A stretch of 34,145 nt of DNA from Caballeronia hypogeia. GTDB lineage: Bacteria > Pseudomonadota > Gammaproteobacteria > Burkholderiales > Burkholderiaceae. The notes below the pieces were generated by a model. It was not told the DNA's origin. It made no database searches and saw only the letters and a list, made by a program, of their open reading frames with translations. Position 1 is the first letter of the stretch. Every line of letters begins with the position of its first letter. A program made the translations under genes and the position numbers. This document shows, piece after piece, positions 24,722 through 32,503 of the stretch. The stretch spans positions 1-34,145 of the forward strand of contig NZ_FCOA02000051.1 in NCBI RefSeq assembly GCF_001544875.2. The letters run 5' to 3'.

Positions 24722-25903
24722 ATGGGAGTGCTCGAAGGCATCAAGGTCCTCGATCTGGGCCGCTACATTGCAGGGCCGTTTTGCGCCGCGCTGCTGGGCG
24801 ACTACGGCGCCGATGTGATCCGCGTGGATCGGGTGGGTGGCAGTGAAGACCGTTACATACTGCCCGTATCCGAGCAGGGTGACGGCGCGCAATTCCTGCA
24901 AGTCAATCGCAACAAGCGATCGATCAGCCTGGAGATCGCCACGCCGCAGGGCAAGGAGGTGCTGCACGAGCTGATTCGCCGCTCGGACGTGGTCATCGCG
25001 AACATGCCGCCGCGTACGCTGGCGAAGCTGGGCCTCGATTACGAGAGCTTGCGCGCCGTCAGGCCGGACATCGTCCTCACCGCATCGACCGCGTTCGGGT
25101 CGGCGCCCGCAGTGCGCGACCGCGTGGGTTTCGATGGTGTCGGCCAGTGCATCAGCGGTGCGGTTCATATCACGGGCCTGCCCGATCATCCGATGAAGTT
25201 CATGGTGCCGGCGGTGGACTTCGCCACGGGACTCTCGTGCGCGCTCGGCACGATGATGGCCCTCTATGAACGCAAGTCGAGCGGAACCGGGCAGGAGGTC
25301 GGCGCCTCGCTGCTGCAGACGAGCCTCAATTTCGCCAGCAGTTGCCTGATCGAGGAAGCGGTGTTGCACGTGGACCGAAAGGCTACCCTCAATCGCGCGC
25401 CGCATTACGCGCCATCGGACATTTTCCGCACCAGGGATGGCTGGTTCATCGCGCAGGTCATCGGACCGGCGATGTTCAAGCGCTGGACGCGCCTGATAGG
25501 CAAGCCCGAACTGTTCGACGACGAGCGTTTCCAGAGCGATCCCCAACGCGGCGAACACGGGGAATACCTCAGCGGGCTGATGAACGAATGGAGCGGTCAA
25601 TTCACCCGCGCCGAAGCGCTGGCGCTGCTGACCGAAGCGCGTATTCCCGCCAGCCCGGTCAACTCGCCCCGTGAGGCACTCGAAGACGACGCGATTCGCG
25701 CCGCGGAAGCGTTTCATCCGGTGGAATATCCCGGCGTCAGCGAACCTGTGCCGCTGATTAAGTCGCCCGTTGCACTTTCCCGTACGCCTCCGAGCATCCG
25801 GCTCCGGCCACCGCAACCGGGCGAGCACACCGACGAAGTGCTCGGCGATATCGGCTATTCGAAAGACGAAATCGCACGGTTGCGTGCGCAGGGCATCGTG
25901 TGA
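24722..25903 (+). CDS. CaiB/BaiF family III CoA transferase
   Basis: A 393-residue CoA transferase, the last gene of the operon. It shows DLGRYIAGPFCAALLGDYGADVI-type entry features, the conserved NRNKRSISL segment and catalytic Asp D166 in MVPAVDFATG. The C-terminal PQPGEHTDEVLGDIGYS is typical of the family. It is distinct from both other CaiB-type proteins here, so it probably has its own acceptor. In such clusters it could activate the growth substrate or recycle CoA from a pathway intermediate. ATG 24722 follows ACGGAGAAGTC, 41 bp after the SDR stop. Confidence 0.87.
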   Translation: MGVLEGIKVLDLGRYIAGPFCAALLGDYGADVIRVDRVGGSEDRYILPVSEQGDGAQFLQVNRNKRSISLEIATPQGKEVLHELIRRSDVVIANMPPRTLAKLGLDYESLRAVRPDIVLTASTAFGSAPAVRDRVGFDGVGQCISGAVHITGLPDHPMKFMVPAVDFATGLSCALGTMMALYERKSSGTGQEVGASLLQTSLNFASSCLIEEAVLHVDRKATLNRAPHYAPSDIFRTRDGWFIAQVIGPAMFKRWTRLIGKPELFDDERFQSDPQRGEHGEYLSGLMNEWSGQFTRAEALALLTEARIPASPVNSPREALEDDAIRAAEAFHPVEYPGVSEPVPLIKSPVALSRTPPSIRLRPPQPGEHTDEVLGDIGYSKDEIARLRAQGIV

Positions 25904-25918
25904 AATTGCGCAAGCCGC

Positions 25919-25947
25919 TGGAAAATATATTATGCGTTGTATATAAT
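25919..25947 (+). promoter_or_regulatory. Promoter with operator site F, upstream of GntR 1
   Basis: TGGAAA (25919-25924) and a perfect TATAAT (25942-25947) are 17 bp apart. The palindrome ATTATGCGTTGTATATAAT (25929-25947) covers the spacer and the -10 element, the same arrangement as at site E. The regulator starts at 25988, so autoregulation is likely. Confidence 0.7.
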
Positions 25948-25987
25948 CCAGAAAAATCGGCTTTGCCACTCTCTGGAGCCCGCACAC

Positions 25988-26815
25988 ATGGACGAATCGA
26001 CGACTAGCCGTTTGGCCGCGCCCGCGGGCAATGTGTTGCGTTTGCCGGAAGCCGCGACAGCAGAGGAATTTCAGACTCCCGTGGGCGCTTCGGCGAGCGC
26101 GCATCGAGACGAGAACTTCGGAAAGATGCAGCTTTCCGAATCGGTTGCGGCGCATCTGCGCGAACAGATCATCTCCGGGAAGCTACGGCAGGGAGCGTTC
26201 CTTCGAATCGATGCCATTGCGAAAGCGCTCGGAACCAGTACAACGCCCGTGCGTGAGGGCCTTTTGCTGTTGCAAAGCGAGTCATTCGTGCGGCTGCTCC
26301 CGCGCCGGGGATTCGTCGTCAACAGCTTCAGCAAAGGGGATCTGCTCGACATGTTCTGGGCTCAGGCGACAGTCGGCGCCGAACTGGCGGCGCGCGCGGC
26401 CATGCGAATGTCCGACGCGGACATCGCACGCCTGGAACGGCTGGAGGCGGATCACCAGAAGGCTTTCGCGCTGGGCGATCAGGATATCGTCACGCGTCTC
26501 GGACATGAGTTTCACCGCTCGATCAATCTCGCCGCGCAGTCTCCGCGTCTGGCGTTGCAACTCGGAAACCTAGCGAGGCAACTGCCAAACCGCTTCTATA
26601 CGAGCATCGAAGGGCAGTTGAAGGGTGCGATCGAATACCATCCGATCATCATCAACGCGATCAGCGTCCGAGATCAGGAAGCCGTACGCTCACTGATGTT
26701 TCGACACATCATCAGCGGCGGTGAGCATCTCATTGCAATGCTGGAGCGGCAAGGCGCGTGGGACAGTGTTTCGGCGCCGGTCGAAGATCGCAGCGGCGCG
26801 CTCGCCTCCGGATGA
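25988..26815 (+). CDS. GntR-family regulator with FCD ligand domain (copy 1)
   Basis: A 275-residue FadR/FCD-type regulator. Residues 1-45 are a low-complexity extension. The winged helix spans about 48-114, with the recognition region TSTTPVREGLLLLQSESF at 83-100. The helical FCD domain follows, with candidate metal-binding His in HEFHRS (H176), YHP (H218) and RHI (H240). FCD proteins bind small carboxylates, often through a metal, and usually release DNA when they do so. ATG 25988 was chosen over an upstream TTG at 25937, which lies inside operator F. With the next gene it forms a tandem duplicate pair. The operator and gene context suggest it represses the whole island. Confidence 0.9.
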   Translation: MDESTTSRLAAPAGNVLRLPEAATAEEFQTPVGASASAHRDENFGKMQLSESVAAHLREQIISGKLRQGAFLRIDAIAKALGTSTTPVREGLLLLQSESFVRLLPRRGFVVNSFSKGDLLDMFWAQATVGAELAARAAMRMSDADIARLERLEADHQKAFALGDQDIVTRLGHEFHRSINLAAQSPRLALQLGNLARQLPNRFYTSIEGQLKGAIEYHPIIINAISVRDQEAVRSLMFRHIISGGEHLIAMLERQGAWDSVSAPVEDRSGALASG

Positions 26816-26885
26816 GCATCCGCGAGTCCCATCGCAGACGTCAACGCACGGCCCCATTTCAAATCCCGCCTCGAACCTCGCGCGT

Positions 26886-26904
26886 ATAATGCGCGATGTA
26901 CAAT
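26886..26904. promoter_or_regulatory. Operator site G, upstream of GntR 2
   Basis: ATAATGCGCGATGTACAAT, a weaker version of the palindrome whose right end TACAAT could serve as a -10 hexamer. An ATG at 26889 lies inside this site, which argues against that codon as the start of the regulator gene. Confidence 0.6.
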
Positions 26905-26927
26905 TTCGCCATAAGAACGAGGCAATC

Positions 26928-27656
26928 TTGAAATCGGACCCGTCGCTTGCAGCCGCCAGCGTAGACAAGCTTCAACTTTCTGAATCGGTCGCGGCCCACC
27001 TGCGCGAACAGATCATCTCGGGAAAACTCCAGCAGGGGGAATTCCTGCGCATCGACGCAATCTCGAAGGCGCTTGGTACGAGCACGACGCCGGTACGCGA
27101 AGGGCTTCTGCTGTTGCAAAGCGAGTCCTTCGTGCGGCTGCTTCCGCGTCGCGGCTTCGTCGTCAACAGCTTCGGCAAGGAAGATCTGTTCGATATGTTC
27201 TGGGCGCAGGCGACCATCGGCGCGGAACTGGCGGCGCGCGCGGCAGTGCGTATGTCCGATGCCGATATCGCGCATCTGGAAAAGCTGGAAGCGGCGCACC
27301 AGAAAGCTTTCGCATCCGGCGACGAGGCGCTGGTGACGCGCCTGGGGCACGAGTTTCATCGTTCGATCAACCTCGCTGCGCAATCTCCGCGTCTGGCGTT
27401 GTTGCTGGGCAGCCTGGCCAAGCAACTGCCTAACCGCTTCTATACGAACATCGAAGGGCAGTTGAAGGGTGCGGTCGATTATCACCCGATCATTATTAAT
27501 GCGATTCGCGTGCGTGATCAGAACGCGGTGCGCTCGCTGATGCATCGTCACATTCTCAGCGGCGGTGAGCACCTGATCGCGATGCTGGAGCGCCGGGGCA
27601 TGTGGAGCGGAAACCCGCCCGCCGACGACGCGACAGGAGACGAAACCGTCGCCTGA
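26928..27656 (+). CDS. GntR-family regulator with FCD ligand domain (copy 2)
   Basis: A 242-residue near-copy of the preceding regulator. By hand alignment there are about 29 differences over roughly 207 shared residues, and the recognition region TSTTPVREGLLLLQSESF is identical. It lacks most of the N-terminal extension of copy 1. I chose TTG 26928, which follows an AGG-containing site 6-7 bp upstream and gives MKSDPSLAAAS. ATG 26889 would place the start inside operator G, and earlier in-frame starts overlap the first gene. Identical DNA-binding elements imply both bind the same palindrome. The differences in the FCD half may tune the ligand response or allow heterodimers. Confidence 0.88.
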   Translation: MKSDPSLAAASVDKLQLSESVAAHLREQIISGKLQQGEFLRIDAISKALGTSTTPVREGLLLLQSESFVRLLPRRGFVVNSFGKEDLFDMFWAQATIGAELAARAAVRMSDADIAHLEKLEAAHQKAFASGDEALVTRLGHEFHRSINLAAQSPRLALLLGSLAKQLPNRFYTNIEGQLKGAVDYHPIIINAIRVRDQNAVRSLMHRHILSGGEHLIAMLERRGMWSGNPPADDATGDETVA

Positions 27657-27689
27657 CGGTTTGTTGCTGCAAACGTCCAACCGTGTTAC

Positions 27690-27726
27690 CCACATAAATT
27701 ATGCATTGTGTATAATTTATGTGGGC
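27690..27726. promoter_or_regulatory. Operator site H within a perfect 14-bp inverted repeat
   Basis: The palindrome ATTATGCATTGTGTATAAT (27699-27717) sits inside a larger perfect repeat: 14-bp arms at 27690-27703 and 27713-27726 with a 9-bp spacer. TATAAT at 27712-27717 is a perfect -10 hexamer, but no good -35 is present. It separates the regulator pair from the SnoaL-like gene and could also fold as an AT-rich hairpin in RNA. Confidence 0.65.
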
Positions 27727-27810
27727 GCGCATCCGGACTTGCATGAGGGTCGAATGCGTCACGTTGACCATTACCTGCTCGCAGAGCGGGCGTAAAGAGG
27801 CAATGAAGCG

Positions 27811-28362
27811 ATGGAACACGGCATTCAGCAGACTCTTCAGCAACTCATCGACAGGGCCGCAATATATGACGTGATGTGCCGGTATGCCCGGGGTGTCGAT
27901 CGCGGCGACTGGGCATTGCTTCGTTCTACATATCATGAAGATGCACACGACGATCATGTCGATTTCGAAGGAGATGTCGACGGACTGATCGCATGGCTCC
28001 AGGAGCGATTTGCCGGCGTGGACAATTCGACGCATTTTCTCGGCAATTTCCTGGTGGAATTCGCCGGCCCCGACCTTGCGCTGGTTGAAACCTATTTCGC
28101 GAGTCGTCGCCTCCGCGCACCAAGTGACGGGGAAGCGGCGGAACTGGCGGCAGGCGACGCCATGTGCCGACAGTCGTGGGGGCGCTACGTCGATCGATTC
28201 GAACGACGCAACGGGGAATGGCGGGTCGCGAAGCGGATCGTCGTCATCGACTCGCGTTTCACCTCGGTGGCACGAGGCGGTCTGAGAGACAACGGCGGCT
28301 CGTGGGGAATGCGAGATCCGTCCGATCCGATTCATGTTGCCCGGACCGAATTGTTCCGGTAG
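27811..28362 (+). CDS. SnoaL-like (NTF2-fold) protein
   Basis: A 183-residue protein of the cone-shaped NTF2/SnoaL fold. RYARGVDRGDW with Asp at residue 30 and NSTHFLGN with His at 75 are placed like the catalytic Asp-His pair of LinA and scytalone dehydratase. A lyase, dehydratase or isomerase role is therefore possible. The closing segment ERRNGEWRVAKRIVVIDSRF is typical of the fold. Its start ATG 27811 follows AAAGAGG. It stands alone 93 bp beyond operator H, so it is probably induced with the pathway. No specific reaction can be assigned. Confidence 0.8.
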   Translation: MEHGIQQTLQQLIDRAAIYDVMCRYARGVDRGDWALLRSTYHEDAHDDHVDFEGDVDGLIAWLQERFAGVDNSTHFLGNFLVEFAGPDLALVETYFASRRLRAPSDGEAAELAAGDAMCRQSWGRYVDRFERRNGEWRVAKRIVVIDSRFTSVARGGLRDNGGSWGMRDPSDPIHVARTELFR

Positions 28363-28386
28363 CCGAACAGGACGGAGAAGGGAGGC

Positions 28387-28424
28387 GGCTGCGTAGTGCG
28401 ACGTAGTGCGAGTCGGACGCAGCC
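28387..28424 (+). terminator. Hairpin after the SnoaL-like gene
   Basis: GGCTGCGT (28387-28394) pairs with ACGCAGCC (28417-28424), followed by TTCAATTT. The 22-nt loop contains a direct repeat GTAGTGCGA. It is a plausible, though imperfect, terminator for the plus-strand gene. Confidence 0.45.
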
Positions 28425-28442
28425 TTCAATTTGCTGACGAGT

Positions 28443-28470
28443 GGCGTATCGCAAGGCATCGCGATACGCC
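28443..28470. terminator. Second convergent hairpin
   Basis: A perfect 10-bp stem, GGCGTATCGC with GCGATACGCC, around an 8-nt loop. It is 10 bp from the end of the ETF alpha gene on the opposite strand. It lacks a T-run but lies exactly between convergent genes. Confidence 0.5.
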
Positions 28471-28480
28471 CGGCATGCCG

Positions 28481-29425
28481 TCAGAGTGCGGAGATCAGTT
28501 CAGGCACGAGCGTAAAGAGATCGCCGACCAGCCCGTAATCCGCCACGCCGAAGATCGGTGCTTCCGGATCCTTGTTGATCGCCACGATAAGCTTGCTGTC
28601 CTTCATCCCGGCGAGGTGCTGAATCGCCCCCGAAATTCCGACCGCCAGATAGAGCTGCGGCGCGACGATCTTGCCTGTCTGTCCTACCTGATAATCGTTC
28701 GGCACATAGCCTGCATCGACGGCAGCGCGGGACGCGCCGAGCGCCGCGCCAAGTGTGTCGGCCAGCGGCTCAAGCACCCGCTTGTAGTTCTCGCCACTCC
28801 CAAGACCCCGCCCGCCCGAGACGATGACGTTTGCATTCGTGAGTTCCGGCCTTTCGAGCTTCGTTATTTCACGGATCAGGAACTCGGAAGTGCCCTGATC
28901 GGCGGCCGAGCTGATCGTCTCGATTGCGGCATTCCCATCGGACGAGACGGCCGCATCGAAACCCGTCGCGCGCACGGTGATGACGATGATAGGATCGGAT
29001 GACTGAACGGTTGCAATAGCATTGCCGGCGTAGATCGGACGCTCGAAGGTGTCCTTCGCACAGACCGCTGTGATATCGGAAATCTGAGCCACGTCCAGCC
29101 CTGCGGCGATACGGGGAGCCAGGTTCTTGCCATACGCCGTGGCCGGCGCGAGGATGTGCGAATAGTCTTTCGCGATATTCAGGACGGTGGCCTCGACATT
29201 CTCGGCGAGCCCTTCGGCGAGTTGCGGCGCATCCGCGACCAGAACCTTCGCCACGACCGCGACTTTCGAAGCCGCTTCGACCGCGCCTTGTGTGTTGTGT
29301 CCCGCGATCAGGACATGAATGTCCGTACCGACGATGGCGGCTACTTCCTGCGCAGCCGCGAGTGTATTGAGTGTCGCACGCTTGAGCGACTTGTTGTCGT
29401 GTTCGGCAATCACCAGAATTGTCAT
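28481..29425 (-). CDS. etfA: Electron transfer flavoprotein, alpha subunit
   Basis: A 314-residue full-length EtfA. The C-terminal FAD-binding domain carries the family signature: VSGGRGLGSGENYKRVLEPL, VDAGYVPNDYQVGQTGKIV, and SGAIQHLAGMKDSKLIVAIN with DPEAPIF. With EtfB it accepts electrons from acyl-CoA dehydrogenases and delivers them to ETF-ubiquinone oxidoreductase, whose gene starts at 33961. The ATG at 29425 follows AAGGAGC, and the gene is 16 bp after etfB. A set located beside two acyl-CoA dehydrogenase genes is probably dedicated to this pathway, in addition to a housekeeping pair expected elsewhere in the genome. Confidence 0.95.
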   Translation of the reverse strand: MTILVIAEHDNKSLKRATLNTLAAAQEVAAIVGTDIHVLIAGHNTQGAVEAASKVAVVAKVLVADAPQLAEGLAENVEATVLNIAKDYSHILAPATAYGKNLAPRIAAGLDVAQISDITAVCAKDTFERPIYAGNAIATVQSSDPIIVITVRATGFDAAVSSDGNAAIETISSAADQGTSEFLIREITKLERPELTNANVIVSGGRGLGSGENYKRVLEPLADTLGAALGASRAAVDAGYVPNDYQVGQTGKIVAPQLYLAVGISGAIQHLAGMKDSKLIVAINKDPEAPIFGVADYGLVGDLFTLVPELISAL

Positions 29426-29441
29426 GTCTATCGCTCCTTGC

Positions 29442-30191
29442 TCACAGAACCTTTGCTTCGGTCTTCAATTTTTCCACCAGCGTCCTGACGTCCGGTACCA
29501 GCGAGCCGGCGCTGCGCTTCTTCGGCTCGGACACCTTCAGCGTCTTCAGACGCGGCGCGACATCGACACCCAAATCTTGAGGCGTCAGCGTTTCGACGGG
29601 CTTCTTCTTCGCCTTCATGATGTTGGGCAACGTCACATAGCGAGGCTCATTGAGACGCAGATCGGTGGTCACGACCGCGGGTAATGTGAGCGAGAGCGTC
29701 TCCGCTCCGCCATCGATTTCCCGCGTCACCGTGACCTTGCCGTCGGTGATGGCCAGCTTCGCGGCAAACGTAGCCTGCGGCAGTCCGGCGAGTGCGGCCA
29801 GCATTTGCCCGGTTTGATTCGAGTCATCGTCGATTGCCTGCTTGCCGAGAATAACGAGCTGTGGCGCTTCCTTGTCCACCAGCGCTTTGAGCAGTTTGGC
29901 GACTGCAAGCGGCTGCAAGTCTTCGCCGGATTCGATCAGAAACGCGCGATCCGCACCGATTGCTAACGCGGTGCGCAGCGTCTCCTGGCATTGCGACACG
30001 CCGCACGACACGGCGATCACTTCTGTGGCGACACCTGCTTCCCTCAGGCGCACGGCTTCTTCGACGGCGATCTCGTCGAACGGATTCATCGACATCTTGA
30101 CATTCGACAGATCGACACCGCTGCCATCTGATTTCACGCGCACTTTGACGTTGTAGTCAACGACACGCTTTACCGGAACAATGACTTTCAA
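29442..30191 (-). CDS. etfB: Electron transfer flavoprotein, beta subunit
   Basis: A 249-residue EtfB with the standard start KVIVPVKRVVDYNVKVRVK, the NPFDEIAVEEAVRLRE segment, and the AMP-binding and recognition-loop region around GKQAIDDDSNQTGQMLA. KPVETLTPQDLGVD lies near the C terminus. The start is TTG at 30191, because an excellent AAGGAGG lies 6 bp upstream and this matches the family N terminus. The longer frame to 30278 has no such support. It precedes etfA as usual. No clear copy of the 19-bp operator was found upstream, only a degenerate ATAATG near 30260. Confidence 0.94.
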   Translation of the reverse strand: MKVIVPVKRVVDYNVKVRVKSDGSGVDLSNVKMSMNPFDEIAVEEAVRLREAGVATEVIAVSCGVSQCQETLRTALAIGADRAFLIESGEDLQPLAVAKLLKALVDKEAPQLVILGKQAIDDDSNQTGQMLAALAGLPQATFAAKLAITDGKVTVTREIDGGAETLSLTLPAVVTTDLRLNEPRYVTLPNIMKAKKKPVETLTPQDLGVDVAPRLKTLKVSEPKKRSAGSLVPDVRTLVEKLKTEAKVL

Positions 30192-30299
30192 AACGATCCT
30201 CCTTGAAGATTGAGAACGCCTTGCGCGCTTATCGCGATAGCGTTGGTACTCCAAATTAAATAATGAATGCCTGAGCATCCGTTGGATCTGAAACTTTCC

Positions 30300-30548
30300 C
30301 TACACACCGAGGGAATAGGTGCGCATCGCGGGGCGCTCCCTGCTCGGCGGGAAGACGCGCCAGGCGCCATCCTCGTGGCGGAAGAACGCCAGCGTGACCG
30401 GCCCTGCCGAGCGCATCGTTCTCACACGCACATAGCATTCGTGCGTAGCCCGCCTGTTTCGGAACTCGACGACGCGAATCTGTTGAGGAAGGTAAGTCCC
30501 GAGCCAGTGCTCGACTACCTGACGAAGTGACATCTCAGCGCGAGACAT
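30300..30548 (-). CDS. Small protein of unknown function
   Basis: An 82-residue protein that I do not recognise. The start ATG at 30548 has a very good ribosome site (GGAGGAG, 4 bp spacing), which supports it as a real gene. The first third is helical (MSRAEMSLRQVVEHWLGTYL). The rest alternates in a beta pattern with VRVVEFRNRRATHECYVRV-like strands and ends in GAWRVFPPSRERPAMRTY. This is reminiscent of a short NTF2-like half-domain, without a catalytic pair. It lies 84 bp after the SDR at 30633 and 108 bp before etfB on the same strand, so it may be part of their transcript. Confidence 0.6.
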   Translation of the reverse strand: MSRAEMSLRQVVEHWLGTYLPQQIRVVEFRNRRATHECYVRVRTMRSAGPVTLAFFRHEDGAWRVFPPSRERPAMRTYSLGV

Positions 30549-30632
30549 GTTTCTCCTCCGTGATGCACGCATGCTATGTGTTCAATGCGACTCAGTTGCG
30601 TCGAGCCCGGTGTTTCAGGTCGTCCGTGACGG

Positions 30633-31463
30633 TCAGTTATAACGGGCAGTCAATCCCCCGTCGATGACGATGGTTTCGCCTGTCACGTAACTCGCCAAAT
30701 CGGAAAGCAGAAAAAGCACGACGTTACTGACTTCGTCCGCCCTACCGAGGCGGCGGAGCGCGGTCCGTTGCTTGCAGTGTTCGAGCGCCGCCGCCGAGGC
30801 CTTGCTCTGCATCGGAGTTTCGATGATGCCGGGCGCGACTGCGTTGACCCGCACGCCCGTCGTCCCAAGATCGAGCGCCAGCGCGCGCGTGAGATTCACC
30901 ACGGCGCCTTTCGATGCCGCATACGCGGCACGCTCCTCTCTCGCGCGCAATCCGGCTATCGAAGCCGTCGTCACGATCGCACCGCGCCGTGCTTCAACCA
31001 TGTGGCGGGCCGCCGCCCGGCAGAAATAGAAAACGCCGTTCAGATTGACGTTCATGACGCGATGCCACTGATCGTCCGTCGTATCGAGCACATGAGACGC
31101 GTGACTCGTGCCTGCATTTGCGACGGCGTGTGTCACCGCGCCATGCTCGCGCCGGATGGCGTCGAAGCAGGCGTCCACGTCTGCAGAGTTTCCCGTGTCA
31201 ACGACGTAGCCGTATCGCGCCGATGACGAATCGCCGATTTCCGGATAGATGTCGTTCACGGCTTCCGCAAGTTTCTGCGCATCGATATCCAACAGGAGAG
31301 GCCGGGCTCCGGCCGCGCGCAAGCGCTGACAAACATGTCGGCCGATTCCGGACGCCGCGCCAGTGACAGGCACGATCGCGGCATTGAAGTCCCAGGGCCA
31401 TGATTCGTGCGTTTCCTTGTCGCGGTCGCGACCCGTAACCGGGTCGTTTGCTTGTTGACTCAT
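30633..31463 (-). CDS. Short-chain dehydrogenase/reductase
   Basis: A 276-residue SDR with a charged, disordered-looking N-terminal extension of about 28 residues before the Rossmann strand. TGAASGIG (34-41), NAG (116-118), Ser in TTASIAG (S168) and YAASK (Y181, K185) are intact. LLLDID, with Asp at residue 59, favours NAD(H). It ends in YVTGETIVIDGG. The ATG at 31463 follows GAGGACGAG. It is transcribed away from the hydratase/lyase genes, sharing a 154-bp region with operator I. It could be the dehydrogenase for a hydroxy intermediate; which one is not evident. Confidence 0.88.
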   Translation of the reverse strand: MSQQANDPVTGRDRDKETHESWPWDFNAAIVPVTGAASGIGRHVCQRLRAAGARPLLLDIDAQKLAEAVNDIYPEIGDSSSARYGYVVDTGNSADVDACFDAIRREHGAVTHAVANAGTSHASHVLDTTDDQWHRVMNVNLNGVFYFCRAAARHMVEARRGAIVTTASIAGLRAREERAAYAASKGAVVNLTRALALDLGTTGVRVNAVAPGIIETPMQSKASAAALEHCKQRTALRRLGRADEVSNVVLFLLSDLASYVTGETIVIDGGLTARYN

Positions 31464-31541
31464 GCTCTCGTCCTCAAATTGAAGTCGGTTCGAGAGGCCG
31501 CGACACCGGTCTCTGAATCCGACTCTTGACGTTCACTTAAT

Positions 31542-31560
31542 ATAATGCATAATGCATTAA
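31542..31560. promoter_or_regulatory. Operator site I (19-bp palindrome)
   Basis: ATAATGCATAATGCATTAA, the copy closest to the ideal palindrome, in the divergent region between the SDR (-) and the hydratase gene (+). For the plus strand, TTGACG (31526-31531) and CATAAT (31548-31553) are 16 bp apart and overlap the site. One bound dimer could control both directions. Confidence 0.72.
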
Positions 31561-31617
31561 AAGACGTTCGAAGGCAACTACGACTTTCAAGAGTCAACGA
31601 GACACGTGGGAGAGGCA

Positions 31618-32463
31618 GTGAGTACAAACCATCCGGCCGTTGAGCGGGGCGCAACAAGTGAGTCAACCGACTATATTTCGGTGGCACGAGCCGAGGCACT
31701 CGCTGTGGCCCTCGACTACGACGCGCGACCGTCTGCGGGACACCCGCTCCCCGAACTGTGGCACTGGACATTTTTTTGGCCGCTGACGGCAACTGGCGGC
31801 CTGGGACCTGACGGGCATCCCAGGAAGGGCGCATTTCTCCCCGATCTTGGACTGCCACGTCGTATGTGGGCGGGAGGACGACTCCGATTTCACCACTCGC
31901 TCGAGGTTGGAAGGGCGGCGTCGCGCAATTCCACGGTCACGAACGTCACGGATAAGTCAGGCCGTACCGGGCGCCTGGGATTCGTGACGGTCAAACATCA
32001 ACTGAGTGATGACAACGGTGTCGCCATCGAGGAAGAGCAGGACATCGTTTATCGGGAGGCGTATGTCCCCGGGACGCCGGAACCTTCACCGACACCGGCG
32101 CCTGCAGGGGGCGCCTGGCAGAGCGAAATCGTTCCCACGGAAACCCTTCTGTTCCGCTACTCGGCGTTGACCTTCAACAGTCATCGCATTCATTACGACA
32201 GGGACTACGCGACACGTGAAGAGGGTTATTCGAATCTGGTGGTTCACGGCCCTCTGATCGCGACCCTGCTTCTCGACCTGGTCAGGCGACACATGCCGAA
32301 CTCGACGATCAAACGCTTCACGTTCAAGGCGGTTCGGCCGACATTGCTTGGCGATGTTTTCATGATTTGCGGAGAACCAGACGCCGACGGCAAGACCGTC
32401 GAACTCTGGGCGAAAGATCATCGAGGCTGGCTGACGATGCGTGCGCAAGCCGAAGTCGAATGA
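31618..32463 (+). CDS. Mesaconyl-C4-CoA / itaconyl-CoA hydratase-like protein
   Basis: A 281-residue double-hotdog dehydratase with the FAS1-like N-terminal domain (LPELWHWTFFWPLT, GRLRFHHSLEVG) and a second hotdog with FRYSALTFNSHRIHYDRDYA and VVHGPLIATLL. This is the layout of Chloroflexus mesaconyl-C4-CoA hydratase (Meh) and Pseudomonas itaconyl-CoA hydratase (Ich), which both yield citramalyl-CoA. The next gene is a citramalyl-CoA lyase-like enzyme, the usual partner. GTG 31618 follows GGGAGAGG at good spacing and was preferred to GTG 31606. Together with the Mct-like and Mcd-like proteins it would complete a route from methylsuccinyl-CoA. A general 3-hydroxyacyl dehydratase role cannot be excluded. 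Confidence 0.83.
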   Translation: MSTNHPAVERGATSESTDYISVARAEALAVALDYDARPSAGHPLPELWHWTFFWPLTATGGLGPDGHPRKGAFLPDLGLPRRMWAGGRLRFHHSLEVGRAASRNSTVTNVTDKSGRTGRLGFVTVKHQLSDDNGVAIEEEQDIVYREAYVPGTPEPSPTPAPAGGAWQSEIVPTETLLFRYSALTFNSHRIHYDRDYATREEGYSNLVVHGPLIATLLLDLVRRHMPNSTIKRFTFKAVRPTLLGDVFMICGEPDADGKTVELWAKDHRGWLTMRAQAEVE

Positions 32464-32503
32464 GGAAGATCTCGACGATTCCATCCATTGATAGGAACTG
32501 CTG

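Noticed and set aside
11801..25903. Ordinary ethylmalonyl-CoA pathway cluster
   Set aside because: Mcd is present, but crotonyl-CoA carboxylase/reductase, ethylmalonyl-CoA mutase and epimerase are not in this window, and the neighbours are catabolic. They could lie elsewhere in the genome.
24704..26155. A 483-codon minus-strand open frame
   Set aside because: Antisense to a well-supported CoA transferase and crossing the regulator promoter and operator F; low-complexity Arg-rich product.
30260..30278. A tenth operator-like site upstream of etfB
   Set aside because: Only the left ATAATG half matches; the right half has no symmetry, so it is not counted.
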